This document shows, piece after piece, positions 51,614 through 61,178 of a stretch of 64,000 bases of DNA; the stretch's first letter is position 1, and each line of letters begins with the position of its first letter. The translations under genes and the position numbers were made by a program. Below the pieces are notes generated by a model. The model was not told the DNA's origin, did no database searches, and was given only the letters and a program-made list of their open reading frames with translations. Source of the stretch: Propioniciclava flava (GTDB taxonomy: Bacteria; Actinomycetota; Actinomycetes; Propionibacteriales; Propionibacteriaceae); NCBI RefSeq assembly GCF_004126535.1, contig NZ_PPCV01000009.1, positions 1 through 64,000 on the forward strand. Direction: 5' to 3'.

Positions 51614-54600
51614 GCGTCCTCCTCCAGGTCGCCTTCGACGTCGAGGTAGATGCGCTGCATTTCGGCCAGGACCTCCGGGTCGGGCTCAGCCCACAGGCCA
51701 CGTTCGGCGGCCTCGTGGAGCCGCTCGACGATGCCGCGCAGCGCCCACGGGTTCGACTGCCGCAGGAACGCCTGATTCTCCTCGTCGATGACGTATTCCT
51801 TCGCCAACGAGTCGTACATCCAGTCGTGGACCACGCCGGCGGTCGCGTCGAACCCGAACAGGTAGTCCACGGTCGCGGCCAGTTCGAAGGCCCCCTTGTA
51901 GCCGTGGCGGCGCATCGCGCCGATCCAGCGCGGGTTCACCACGCGGGCCCGGAACACGCGGGCGGTCTCCTCGGCGAGCGTCCGGGTGCGGACGTTGTCG
52001 GGGCTGGTGGAGTCACCCACGTAGGCGCGCGGATCGGACCCGGTCAGGGCACGCACCGTGGCGACCATGCCGCCGTGGTATTGGAAGTAGTCGTCCGAAT
52101 CGGCGATGTCGTGCTCGGCCGAGTCGACGTTCTTGGCCGCCACCTTGATGCGCTTGTAGTTGGCGCGCATGTCGTCGGCGGCGGGCGTCCCGTTCAGGTC
52201 GCGGCCGTAGGCGAACCCGCCCCACGCGGTGTACACCTCGGCCAGGTCGGCGTCGTCGCGCCAACTGCCCGACTCGATGGCTTGCAGGATGCCCGCACCG
52301 TAACTGCCCGGCTTGGAACCGAAGATGCGTGTGGTGGCGCGGCGGGTGTCGCCGTGGAGGGCCAGGTCGGCGTCCGCGTTGGCCTTGAGGTAGTTCTGCT
52401 CGGCGGGCTCATCCAGGGCGGCGACCATCGCGATGGCGTCGTCCATCATGGCGATGACATGGGGGAAGGCGTCCCGGAAGAAGCCGGAGATGCGCACCGT
52501 GACATCGACGCGGGGGCGTCCGAGTTCGGCCAGCGGCACCACGGTCAGCGAGGACACCCGGCGGGAGGCTTCGTCCCATTCGGGGCGGACGCCGATCAGC
52601 GCCAGCACCTCGGCGATGTCGTCGCCGGAGGTCCGCATCGCCGAGGTGCCCCACACCGACAACCCCACCGAGGTCGGGTATTCGCCGGTCTCATCCAGGT
52701 AGCGGTTCAGCAGGGAGTCAGCCATCGCCTGCCCGGTCTCCCAGGCCAGCCGGCTCGGGACGGCACGCGGGTCGACGGTGTAGAAGTTGCGCCCCGTCGG
52801 CAGCACGTTGACCAGCCCACGCAGCGGCGACCCCGACGGACCGGCCGGGATGAAGCCGCCGTCGAGGGCGTGCAGGACGGCGTCCAGTTCGTCGGTGGTG
52901 CGGCTCAGGCGCGGGACGACCTGCTCGGCGGCGAACCGCAGGACCGTCTGCACGGCCGGATCCTCGTGGAGGGACGCCGCCGCGGCGGGATCCCAACCGG
53001 CGTCCTCCATGGCCTGCACGAGGGCGCGGGCCTGGGTCTCGACCCGGTCGACCTCATGGGTGGGGGCGTCGGGAGACAGCCCGAGGGCGGAACGCAGCCC
53101 GGGGACCGCGTTGCCGACGCCACCCCACACTTGGGCGGCGCGCAGGATCGACAACACGAGGTTGACCCGGCCCTCCCCAGCGGGGGCGTCGCCGAGGATG
53201 TGCAGGCCGTCGCGGATCTGGGCGTCCTTGATCTCGCACAGCCAGCCGTCGACGTGCAGCAGGAAGTCGTCGAACTCTTCATCGTCGGGGCGCTCGTCCA
53301 GGCCGAGGTCGCGGTGCATCTCGGCGGCGCGCATGAGCGCCCAGATCTCCCCGCGGATCGCGGGCAGCTTCGCCGGATCCATGGCGGCGATGTTGGCATG
53401 CTCGTCCATCAGGAGTTCGAGCTTGGTGATGTCGCCATAGCTTTCGGCGCGCGCCATCGGCGGGATCAGGTGGTCCACGATGAGGGCGTGGGCGCGCCGC
53501 TTCGCTTGGGCCCCCTCGCCGGGGTCGTTCACCAGGAACGGGTAGATCAGCGGCAGGCTGCCCAGGGCGGCGTCCGGGCCGCAGGACGCGGACGGTGCCG
53601 CATTCTTGCCCGGCAACCATTCCAGGGAGCCGTGCTTGCCGAGGTGGACGATGGCGTCCGCGCCGAAGCCGTGTTCCAGCCAGCGGTAGGCGGCCAGGTA
53701 GTGGTGGGAGGGCGCCAGGTCGGGGTCGTGGTAGATCGCGATCGGGTTCTCCCCGAAGCCGCGCGGCGGCTGGATGAGAATGACGATGTTGCCTGCCCGC
53801 AGCGTCGCCAGCACGAGTTCGCCCGCGTCGTTGACGAACAGGGTGCCGGGCGCGGGCCCCCAGGCGTCGACCATGGCCTCGCGCAGGTCGGCGGGCAGGT
53901 CGGCGGTCCATTCCAGGTATTGCTCGGTGGTGATCTTGGCGTGCGCGTCGGTGAGTTGCGCGGTGGTCAGCCACTCTTCGTCTTGGCCGCCCGCCGCGAT
54001 GAGCGCGTGGATGAGGGCGTCACCTGCGGCGGTGTCGTCTTCGGGTGTCCCGGCGGTGTGGGCGTGAAGGATGTCGGTGATCGGGTTGTTCTCGCCCAGG
54101 TCGTAGCCCTCGGCGATGAGGCGGCGCAGCAGCCGGATCGCCGACACCGGGGTGTCCAGCCCGACCGCGTTGCCGATGCGGGCGTGCTTGGTCGGGTAGG
54201 CCGACAGCACGAGTGCGAGCCGCTTCTCGGAGTTGTCGATGTGGCGCAGTTGGGCGTAGTTGGCGGCGATTCGCGCGACGCGCAGCGCCCGCTCCGGGTC
54301 GGCGACGTAGTGGGGTAGCCCCTGGTCGTCGAACTCCTTGAACGAGAACGGCGCGGTGATGATCCGGCCGTCGAACTCGGGGATCGCGATCTGGTTGGCC
54401 GAATCCAGCGGCGTGACGCCCTCGTCGGACGCCTCCCAGTCGGCGCGGCTCGTGGTCAGGCTGAGCCCTTGCAGGACGGGAATGTCGATGCCGGCCAGAC
54501 GCTCCACGTCCCATGCTTCGTCGTCGCCACCCGCCGAGGCACCTGCGGGGACGCTGCCCCCGGCCGCCAGGACGGTCACGATGAGGGCGTCCAGCGTGCC

Positions 54601-55227
54601 GAACGCGGCGTACAACTCATCGGGGGCCGATCGCAGCGACCCCGCGAAGATCGGGACGCCAACCGCGAGGCCGGTGGCGTCGATCGCGTCGGCGAGGGCG
54701 TGCGCGAAGCCGCTGTTGCCGCTGGCCTCGTGCGCCCGGTAGTACAAGACGCCGACGCGCGGCAGGGACGCATCCGCGGTGGCGGACCGCTCCGCGAAAC
54801 CCCAGGCCGGGATCGCGGAGGGCGGCTCGAACCCCTCACCGGTGAGCAGCACGGTGTCGGAGAGGAACGCGTGGAGGTGCCGCAGGTTGTCGGGGCCGCC
54901 CTCGGCGAGGTAGAGGTGAGCCTGGGCGGCGACGCCGATCGGGACGCTGGACAGTTCCATCAGTTCGGCGCTGGGCTGCTGCTCGCCGCCGAGGATCACC
55001 AGGGGGGTGTGGGCGGCGCGGATGGCGTCCACCCCGCTCCACAGTTCGTGCGGGGAGCCGAGCAGGCGATAGATGACCAGGTCGGCGTCCGCGACGAGGG
55101 CGGCCAGGGCCGCATCATCGGTGCGGTTCGGGTTGGCCCACGTGTAGGCGGCGCCGCTGGCGCGGGCCGAGAGCAGGTCGGTGTCCGAGGTGGACAGCAG
55201 TGCGATGCGGGTAGTGGGCTCGGCCAC
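51610..55227 (-). CDS. cobN: Cobaltochelatase large subunit
   Basis: A 1205-residue protein, within the normal CobN range. It binds hydrogenobyrinic acid a,c-diamide and inserts Co2+, driven by AAA+ partners. Blocks include VIYRLLGSPHELW, VGVLYYRAHEASGNSGFAHA, PHYLAAYRWLEHGFGADAIV, HLGKHGSLEWLPGKNAAPSA, TGRNFYTVDPRAVPSRLAWE and FGSKPGSYGAGILQ. The GTG at 55227 with AGGAGG seven bases upstream is clear. It is the first gene behind the third riboswitch; its partner is the ChlI/ChlD fusion at 39510. No cobS or cobT is in the window. Confidence 0.95.
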   Translation of the reverse strand: MAEPTTRIALLSTSDTDLLSARASGAAYTWANPNRTDDAALAALVADADLVIYRLLGSPHELWSGVDAIRAAHTPLVILGGEQQPSAELMELSSVPIGVAAQAHLYLAEGGPDNLRHLHAFLSDTVLLTGEGFEPPSAIPAWGFAERSATADASLPRVGVLYYRAHEASGNSGFAHALADAIDATGLAVGVPIFAGSLRSAPDELYAAFGTLDALIVTVLAAGGSVPAGASAGGDDEAWDVERLAGIDIPVLQGLSLTTSRADWEASDEGVTPLDSANQIAIPEFDGRIITAPFSFKEFDDQGLPHYVADPERALRVARIAANYAQLRHIDNSEKRLALVLSAYPTKHARIGNAVGLDTPVSAIRLLRRLIAEGYDLGENNPITDILHAHTAGTPEDDTAAGDALIHALIAAGGQDEEWLTTAQLTDAHAKITTEQYLEWTADLPADLREAMVDAWGPAPGTLFVNDAGELVLATLRAGNIVILIQPPRGFGENPIAIYHDPDLAPSHHYLAAYRWLEHGFGADAIVHLGKHGSLEWLPGKNAAPSASCGPDAALGSLPLIYPFLVNDPGEGAQAKRRAHALIVDHLIPPMARAESYGDITKLELLMDEHANIAAMDPAKLPAIRGEIWALMRAAEMHRDLGLDERPDDEEFDDFLLHVDGWLCEIKDAQIRDGLHILGDAPAGEGRVNLVLSILRAAQVWGGVGNAVPGLRSALGLSPDAPTHEVDRVETQARALVQAMEDAGWDPAAAASLHEDPAVQTVLRFAAEQVVPRLSRTTDELDAVLHALDGGFIPAGPSGSPLRGLVNVLPTGRNFYTVDPRAVPSRLAWETGQAMADSLLNRYLDETGEYPTSVGLSVWGTSAMRTSGDDIAEVLALIGVRPEWDEASRRVSSLTVVPLAELGRPRVDVTVRISGFFRDAFPHVIAMMDDAIAMVAALDEPAEQNYLKANADADLALHGDTRRATTRIFGSKPGSYGAGILQAIESGSWRDDADLAEVYTAWGGFAYGRDLNGTPAADDMRANYKRIKVAAKNVDSAEHDIADSDDYFQYHGGMVATVRALTGSDPRAYVGDSTSPDNVRTRTLAEETARVFRARVVNPRWIGAMRRHGYKGAFELAATVDYLFGFDATAGVVHDWMYDSLAKEYVIDEENQAFLRQSNPWALRGIVERLHEAAERGLWAEPDPEVLAEMQRIYLDVEGDLEEDA

Positions 55228-55271
55228 GATTCCTCCTGAGGGGTTCTCGCCCCGTCGAACGGTCGGATCGC

Positions 55272-55370
55272 GCGCGCCGAGTGTCTGGCTGAGCCGTCGA
55301 ACTTCGACGGCATCACAGTGGCGGAACCGCCCCGGGCTTGCACCGGGTTCCTCCGGACGCGTGCGCCCCC
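55272..55370 (-). promoter_or_regulatory. Cobalamin riboswitch upstream of cobN-cobF-cobK
   Basis: On the minus strand GGAGGAACCCGGTGCAAGCC, then TTCCGCCACTGTGATGCC, an arm GTCGAAGTTCGAC and the box CAGCCAGACACTCGGC are near-consensus B12 aptamer parts. TAGGGT (55376-55371) is the probable -10, and the leader begins TAGGGTGGGGGCGC as at the cobG switch. A GGGG-CCCC hairpin precedes the AGGAGG of cobN by a few bases and may mediate control of translation. The remaining bases to the DASS start at 55569 hold only that gene's presumed promoter. Confidence 0.95.
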
Positions 55371-55568
55371 ACCCTAGTGGAGGTAGGGGCGGACCCGAAC
55401 GGTGGTCACGGTGGGACGACCCCCGCGTCCGACGGCGATGAACTCTATGCACGAAAGTCGGGTGCCCCGGGAGGGCATGGGAGGATCAAGCGAGCGGACC
55501 GATCGTGCTTGCCGCCATCCCCACTGCACTCCGAGGAGGACAGGCGGCCCCGTGCCGCCGATATACCC

Positions 55569-57113
55569 ATGACCAATGCTGTTGACGCGCCGACCAGTGA
55601 GAGCTGGTTCACACGCCACCCCAAGGCCTGGAAGACCCTCGCGTGCGTCATTCCGGCGCTCGCACTATCCCTCATCCCTGATCCGGCGGGGGTCCAGCAG
55701 GGCGGCATGATCATGCTCGGCATCTTCGTCGGCACGATCATCGGCTTCATTTTGCAGCCGCTGCCGAACGCCCCCGTAGGCCTGATCGGTGTCGCTGTCG
55801 CCATGGTTGCCGGGGCCCGCTGGGTGCCCGCGCACGTCAAGGCCGACACCGGAGCGGCTGTCGCTGCCACCATGCAGTGGGGTCCGCTCGGCATCAAAGA
55901 GGTGCTGGCCGGATTCGGCGATTCGACGGCGTGGCTGATCGCGGCCGCGTTCATCATCGCCGACGGTTTCGTCATCACCGGGCTGGGACGCCGCATCGCG
56001 CTGTTGTTCTTGTCGCGCTTCGGGAAGACGGCGCTCGGCCTGGCTTACGGACTGGGCGCTGCTGACCTCGTGGTCTCGCCGGGCACCCCCAGCCTCACCG
56101 CCCGCTACGGCGGTGTGGTCTACCCGCTGGTGAAGTCCATCGCCAAGGAGCAGGGCTCGGAAGCGTTCGACGACTCCCGCAAGAAGCTGGGCGCCTTCCT
56201 CACGTTCACCTCGGTCGCCATCTCCAGCCTGACGTCGGCGCTGTTCCTCACCGCCATGGCGGGCAACCCCCTCATGGCGAACGCCGTGAAGTCGATGAAC
56301 CTGGGCTTTGAGATGAGCTGGGGCAACTGGTTCGTGGCCGCCGTCGTCCCGGTCGCGGTCGCCCTCGTCGTGATCCCGTGGGTCGCCTACAAGATCTTCC
56401 CGCCGAGCCAGGGCAAGACGCCGGAGGCGCCCGCACTCGCGAAGGCTGCCCTCGCGGAGATGGGTCCGATGAAGACCCCGGAGAAGAAGATGCTCTGCGT
56501 CTTCTTGTTCCTGCTGCTCGCGTGGGCCATCGACTCGATCCTCGCTGGGCTGGGCCTGCCGAAGCTGAGCATCGACGCCACCATGGCCGCCCTCGTCGGC
56601 GTGGCGCTGCTGTTCATCCTCAACGTCGTTAAGTGGGCTGACGTCGTGAAGAACGGTTCCATCTGGTCCACGCTGCTGTTCTACGGCGCCGCGATCGCGA
56701 TGGCGACCAAGATCACTACGCTGGGCGTCACTGCCTGGGTGGGCTCGTCGGTGTCGGGTGCACTGGGCGGTCTGGCTTGGCCGTTGGCGTTTGCGATCGT
56801 CGTCCTCGCGTACTTCTTCGCTCGCTACCTGTTCGCGTCGGCGACCGCGCACATCCTCGCCCTGTACCCGGTGTTCCTCACCGCAGCCATCGCTGTCGGC
56901 ACCCCGCCCATGCTGGCGGCGTTCTTCCTTGCGATCGGCGCCACCAACACCGCCAACGGGCTCACCCCGATGGCCGGTGGCGCAGCCCTGACGGCGGGGC
57001 AGTCCGGCATGATCACGACCGGGGAGTGGTTCAGCAAGAACTTCATCCTGTCGCTGGCCATGCTCGCGATCTTCGCCGTGATCGGCATCCCCTGGATGCT
57101 GTTGGTCCTCTGA
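55569..57113 (+). CDS. DASS-family (SLC13/CitT-like) anion transporter
   Basis: A 514-residue membrane protein with about 12 helices. GFGDSTAWLIAAAFIIADGF and the later FFLAIGATNTANGLTPMAGG correspond to the two SNT-type signature regions of divalent anion symporters and the CitT/SODiT antiporter group, and SATAHILALYPVFLTAAIAV is typical of 2-oxoglutarate/malate translocators. It would import or exchange di- or tricarboxylates such as citrate, malate or succinate. It is divergent from cobN and is followed by a hairpin. Confidence 0.87.
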   Translation: MTNAVDAPTSESWFTRHPKAWKTLACVIPALALSLIPDPAGVQQGGMIMLGIFVGTIIGFILQPLPNAPVGLIGVAVAMVAGARWVPAHVKADTGAAVAATMQWGPLGIKEVLAGFGDSTAWLIAAAFIIADGFVITGLGRRIALLFLSRFGKTALGLAYGLGAADLVVSPGTPSLTARYGGVVYPLVKSIAKEQGSEAFDDSRKKLGAFLTFTSVAISSLTSALFLTAMAGNPLMANAVKSMNLGFEMSWGNWFVAAVVPVAVALVVIPWVAYKIFPPSQGKTPEAPALAKAALAEMGPMKTPEKKMLCVFLFLLLAWAIDSILAGLGLPKLSIDATMAALVGVALLFILNVVKWADVVKNGSIWSTLLFYGAAIAMATKITTLGVTAWVGSSVSGALGGLAWPLAFAIVVLAYFFARYLFASATAHILALYPVFLTAAIAVGTPPMLAAFFLAIGATNTANGLTPMAGGAALTAGQSGMITTGEWFSKNFILSLAMLAIFAVIGIPWMLLVL

Positions 57114-57120
57114 TCCTGAG

Positions 57121-57152
57121 TCGGCGTCCGTCCCGAGAGGGGCAGACGCCGA
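57121..57152 (+). terminator. Hairpin after the DASS transporter gene
   Basis: TCGGCGTC (57121-57128) pairs with GACGCCGA (57145-57152), with inner GTCCC/GGGG pairing possible. It starts eight bases after the transporter stop. There is no U-tract. Confidence 0.6.
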
Positions 57153-57261
57153 ACGCTGTCATGGCACTCCACGCACTCTTCGTCGAAGGGGGAGTGTCGC
57201 CCCTTGGTAGAAACCTACGGTTGTGGCAAGTTAGACACAGTTACAGCCGAGGGGGGCTCAC

Positions 57262-59073
57262 ATGGATGCCAGCAACATCGCGGTCCGCATGTCCAAGGTG
57301 TTCCGGCGCTTTCCGGAGCGGCCGGCGACGCGGATCAAGGACGGGGCCGGTTGGGTCGTCCGCACGTATGCCGAACTGGGGCGTGACGTCGCCACGCTGG
57401 CTGGTCACCTGATCGACGCGGGCATCCAGCCGGGTGATCGCATCCTTCTGCTGTCCAACAACCGTCCCGAGTGGACGATCGCCGACCTGGCGATGCTGAG
57501 CGTCCGCGCCGTCCCGGTGCCGATCTATCCGACGAGCACACCCGAGCAGGTGCGGCACATCGCCGCCGACTCCGGCGCGCTGTTCGCGTTCGTCGAGAAC
57601 CAGACGCTGCTGGAGCGGCTTACGCCCGTCTGGGGTGACCTTCCCGAGGTGCGAGGCGCATGGACGTTCGATGCCGTTGAGAGCGGCGACCCCCGCGTCC
57701 GCACGCTCGCCGAGGTGCTGAGCGAACCTGTTCCCCCGGACGCCACTGCGGAGGTGGACGCCCGCCTTGAGGCGGCCTCCGGTGACGACGTGGCCTCCAT
57801 CATCTACACCTCGGGGACCACCGGGGAGCCGCGCGGCGCCGTCTTGACCCATCGCGGGTTCACGTTCGAGACCGACGCGTTGGACGCCTTCTTCACGATC
57901 ACCCCCAAGGACCATTCGCTGGCCTTCCTGCCGCTGTCGCACGCCTTGGAGCGCGCCTGGACGTTCAAGGTGCTGTTCGAGGGCTGCATGAACACCTATG
58001 TCGCGGACGCACGGACGGTGGCCGACGCCCTCGTCGAGGCGCGTCCGACGATGTTCGTCAGCGTCCCGCGTCTGTACGAGAAGGTCTTCACCACCGTGCA
58101 TCAGAAGGTGGCCTCCTCGCCGCTGCGACGCAAGATCCTGCGGGCCGCGCTGAGCGTCGGCGCCCGCAGCCAGCACGCCTACCGCAAGGGCCGCCGCCCC
58201 TCCCTAGGGTTGCGTCTGGCGCTACCGATTGCCGACAAGCTCGTCTTCACGTCCATCCGGGACGCCCTCGGCGGGCCCAAGACTGTGATGGCGTGTGGCG
58301 GAGCGCCCCTGCGTCAAGAGATCGAAGAGTTCTTCTCGGCGGCAGGCATGCTGCTGTGCCAGGGGTACGGGCTCACCGAGGCGTCCCCGCTGATCTCGTT
58401 CAACTCCCCGGGAGCCTTCAAGTTCGGTACCGCCGGCCGCATCATGGAGGGCGGCGAGGTGCGGATCGGCGACGAGGGCGAGATCTGCTACCGGGGCCCC
58501 AACGTCATGCGCGAATACTGGAACAACCCCGAAGCGACCGCGGCGGCGCTCGATGAGGAGGGCTGGTTGCGGACCGGTGACGTCGGCTACGTCGACACGG
58601 ACGGCTACCTCGTCATCACCGACCGGATCAAAGACATCATCGTCACCTCGGGCGGCAAGAACATCGCACCCGCACCCATCGAGGGGCTGATCCTCGCTGA
58701 TCCGCTGTTCGAGCACGCGGTCGTGCTGGGCAACAACCGCCCCTACGTCACACTGCTGGTGCGTCCGTCGCTGCCAGGCCTGGAGGACCTCGCACACCAG
58801 TTGCAGTTGACGTTCAAAGAAGTCTCCGAACTGCCGACGCGTCCCGAGATCGTCGAGGAAATCACCCGCCGCGTCGCCGCACTCACCGACAAACTCCCAC
58901 GCCAGGAGCAGATCAAGGATCTGCGCGTCATGCTGGAAGAACTCACCATGGACAACGGGCTGCTCGCCCCGACACTGAAGGTGAAGCGCCGTCAGGTCGA
59001 GGAACGATTCGGAGCCCTCATCGAGGACATGTACGCCAAGGTCGCCCAGGCGAAGGACCGCCTCCACCACTGA
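57262..59073 (+). CDS. Long-chain acyl-CoA synthetase (AMP-forming)
   Basis: A 603-residue adenylate-forming enzyme that activates fatty acids to acyl-CoA via acyl-AMP. The P-loop-like motif is IIYTSGTTGEPRGAVLTHRG, followed by FLPLSHALERAWTF, GYGLTEASPLISFNSPG, GEICYRGPNVMREYWNNPEA and GWLRTGDVGYVDTDGYLVIT, with DRIKDIIVTSGGKNIAPAPI after that. The closing lysine region is LTPTLKVKRR-like (LAPTLKVKRRQVEERF). The sequence is of the FadD15 (FACL15) type common in Actinobacteria. GAGGGGGG precedes the ATG. Confidence 0.92.
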   Translation: MDASNIAVRMSKVFRRFPERPATRIKDGAGWVVRTYAELGRDVATLAGHLIDAGIQPGDRILLLSNNRPEWTIADLAMLSVRAVPVPIYPTSTPEQVRHIAADSGALFAFVENQTLLERLTPVWGDLPEVRGAWTFDAVESGDPRVRTLAEVLSEPVPPDATAEVDARLEAASGDDVASIIYTSGTTGEPRGAVLTHRGFTFETDALDAFFTITPKDHSLAFLPLSHALERAWTFKVLFEGCMNTYVADARTVADALVEARPTMFVSVPRLYEKVFTTVHQKVASSPLRRKILRAALSVGARSQHAYRKGRRPSLGLRLALPIADKLVFTSIRDALGGPKTVMACGGAPLRQEIEEFFSAAGMLLCQGYGLTEASPLISFNSPGAFKFGTAGRIMEGGEVRIGDEGEICYRGPNVMREYWNNPEATAAALDEEGWLRTGDVGYVDTDGYLVITDRIKDIIVTSGGKNIAPAPIEGLILADPLFEHAVVLGNNRPYVTLLVRPSLPGLEDLAHQLQLTFKEVSELPTRPEIVEEITRRVAALTDKLPRQEQIKDLRVMLEELTMDNGLLAPTLKVKRRQVEERFGALIEDMYAKVAQAKDRLHH

Positions 59074-59165
59074 GGTTGTCGCGTCCGCGCGTGGGCAGGG
59101 TGGGACCACTGCTTCTGAAGTGGCGGTGGACCCCGGCGATCACCAGGCGCGTGCGGCGGCCCGGA

Positions 59166-59555
59166 TCACTCGAACTGGTTGATCATGAACTGGGCGGCCC
59201 GCGTGAGGTAGGCGCGCAGTTCGGCGTCCTCGGGTTCGGGCAGGGCGAGGGTGTCGACAGCGGCCAGCATGTGGTGCAGCCAGCGATCGCGCTGGTCGGG
59301 GGTGACGGCGTAGGGGGCGTGACGCATGCGCAGCCGCGGGTGGCCGCGCGTTTCCGAATAGGTGTGGGGGCCGCCCCAGTACTGCTCCAGGAACAACCGG
59401 AGCCGATCGGCCGCCGGACCCAAGTCCTCTTCCGGGTACAGGGCTCGCAGCGGCGGATCGCCCGCGACCCCCTCGTAGAACCGGTCGACGAGGACGCGGA
59501 AGGTTGGCTCCCCGCCGACGCGCTCATAGAAGCTGGCTGTGGGCTCGGTGGTCAC
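59166..59555 (-). CDS. glbO: Group II truncated haemoglobin
   Basis: A 129-residue globin of the TrHb2 class. SFYERVGGEPTFRVLVDRFY is the A/B-helix start, YWGGPHTYSETRGHPRLRMR carries the E/F region, the proximal His is in RMRHAPYAV, and Trp(G8) is in RWLHHMLAAV. These proteins bind O2 tightly and help with oxygen supply, NO or peroxide detoxification in the cytosol. The GTG start at 59555 fits the family length. No regulator is adjacent; the convergent acyl-CoA synthetase ends 92 nt away. Confidence 0.92.
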   Translation of the reverse strand: MTTEPTASFYERVGGEPTFRVLVDRFYEGVAGDPPLRALYPEEDLGPAADRLRLFLEQYWGGPHTYSETRGHPRLRMRHAPYAVTPDQRDRWLHHMLAAVDTLALPEPEDAELRAYLTRAAQFMINQFE

Positions 59556-59642
59556 CGGACCATGCTGCCACGAACCCGTCGCCTGCCTCGTCCCGGCACT
59601 TGCCCGGTCCGGCTGCTCGGGTCCGCGGCCCCGGGGCAGCGG

Positions 59643-60986
59643 TCACGCGTCGAACAGGTGCGCCACGTCCAGCACGCCGCCCGCGGCGGCGAAGTCGGCA
59701 GCGACGGCGTCGGCAAGGGCGTCATCGCTGAGGAAGTCCATTGCGGTGGCGGCCAACCCGTAGGCGCCATCGGCGATCCCCGACAACGCAAACTCGGACG
59801 CGGCAGCCTCGGCGAACTCGCGGGTGTGCAACGCGGTGCCCTCAGGGGCGATCCGCAGCAGTGGGTGGATGCCCGGAACCCGGACGCTCACGTTCCCGAA
59901 GTCGGTGGACGCGGCGATGGTTTCTGAAACCACACCTCGCGGCAGTGCCCGGCGGCCGCGCTCGGCCTGAGCGAGCGCCCAGCGCCGTGTCAGCGGGTCG
60001 TTCGTGCGCACCGGCAGTGACGCGGGGTGCTGGTCCCACACCACCTCGACGCCAACGCCCGCCATCAGCGCCGCGCCGTGGGCGAGGTCGTCCACGCGCT
60101 GGCTGAGGTCGACGAGCGTCTGCGGGTACTTCGAACGGACGTAAGCCTGCACGACGGCCCGCTCCGGGATGATGGATGCGCGCGTCCCGCCCTCACTGAT
60201 CACCGCGTGCACCCGGTCGACGGGGATCATCTGCTGCCGCAACAGCCCGATGCCGGTGTAGAAGAGCGTCGCGGCGTCCAGGGCGTTGCGCCCCATGAAC
60301 GGCTCGGAGGAGGCGTGCGCGGCGCGTCCGGTGAACGTGATGGTCAAGGTGCGCCGCCCCAGCCACACCTGGTCGGCGGCGTCGTAGCCGTAGGGGTGCA
60401 GCATGAGCGCGGCATCCACCCCGTCGAAGGCGCCCTCGCGCGCCATGTACTCCTTGCCGCTGTGACCCTCTTCGCCGGGCGTCCCGAGGAAACGGACCCG
60501 TCCGCAGAAGGCGTCGGGGTGGCGTTGGGTCAGCCGGTGCAGGGCCAGGAAGGCGCCCACCCCCGTCGCGGCGATGATGTTGTGACCGCACGCATGCCCC
60601 AGGTCAGGCAAGGCGTCGTATTCGGCCAGGACGGCGACGGTGTGCCCACCCGTCCCGGCGGTGAACTCGGCCGCCACGCCCGTCTCCCGCCCGAAGACCC
60701 CGACCTGCGCGTCGAGGCCGTCTGCGGCGATCAGATCGGCCAGGCGTTGAGCCGCGCGCTTCTCCTCGAAGGCGGTTTCCGGGTCGCCGTGCAACGCGAC
60801 GGCGAGGTCGCGCAGGGAAGGCGCCAACTCGGCCACGGCGGCGTCCAGGTCACGTCGCAGGAGGGCGTCGGCGCCCGTGAAAGGAGGCTCCAGTCGGTCG
60901 GCGTCGGCTGCCAGGGACGCCGTCCGCGCGGCGAGTTGCTCGGAGAAGAAGGGGGACGGCTCGGTCGGGGAGGTCGGTGGCAGCAT
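59643..60986 (-). CDS. M20-family amidohydrolase/peptidase
   Basis: A 447-residue metal-dependent hydrolase. The metal and catalytic blocks are AVLAEYDALPDLGHACGHNI (His, Asp/His), LGTPGEEGHSGKEYMAREGA (general base Glu, metal Glu), ALMLHPYGYD and SETIAASTDFGNVSVRVPGI. A dimerisation domain lies between, with TFTGRAAHASSEPFMGRNAL. It belongs to the aminobenzoyl-glutamate hydrolase/PM20D2 subgroup rather than the ArgE type, and probably cleaves an N-acyl amino acid or dipeptide. The N-terminus has an extra 60-residue helical portion. Its stop is 87 nt from the glbO start on the same strand. Confidence 0.88.
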   Translation of the reverse strand: MLPPTSPTEPSPFFSEQLAARTASLAADADRLEPPFTGADALLRRDLDAAVAELAPSLRDLAVALHGDPETAFEEKRAAQRLADLIAADGLDAQVGVFGRETGVAAEFTAGTGGHTVAVLAEYDALPDLGHACGHNIIAATGVGAFLALHRLTQRHPDAFCGRVRFLGTPGEEGHSGKEYMAREGAFDGVDAALMLHPYGYDAADQVWLGRRTLTITFTGRAAHASSEPFMGRNALDAATLFYTGIGLLRQQMIPVDRVHAVISEGGTRASIIPERAVVQAYVRSKYPQTLVDLSQRVDDLAHGAALMAGVGVEVVWDQHPASLPVRTNDPLTRRWALAQAERGRRALPRGVVSETIAASTDFGNVSVRVPGIHPLLRIAPEGTALHTREFAEAAASEFALSGIADGAYGLAATAMDFLSDDALADAVAADFAAAGGVLDVAHLFDA

Positions 60987-61082
60987 GCCCTGATTCTAGC
61001 GAAGCGCCTTGTCACGACGATGTAACGGGAAGCCCGCTGGCTGTGATGTCGCGCGGTTTAGGGGTGGGTCGGTGCCGTCCGG

Positions 61083-61178
61083 TAGGCTGGGTCGGTGGAC
61101 GCTCAGCGTCCTGCATGAAAACCCTCCTGCCCCGGGAGATTCCCGTGGCCGCTAGTCCAGAGGAGGTGGGGAATACAC
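61083..61178 (+). promoter_or_regulatory. Promoter and long leader of the rpsF operon
   Basis: TAGGCT (61083-61088) is a likely -10. The leader that follows has a GGACGCTCAGCGTCC hairpin (61097-61111) and a CCCCGGGAGATTCCCGTGG stem region, then GAGGAGGTGGGG as ribosome site for rpsF. Leaders of rpsF operons in other bacteria contain S6:S18 binding sites for autoregulation; I cannot confirm one here. Confidence 0.45.

Noticed and set aside
55228-55452. Extended CobN N-terminus from an ATG at 55452
   Set aside because: The extension would be translated from the cobalamin riboswitch; GTG 55227 has a perfect AGGAGG.
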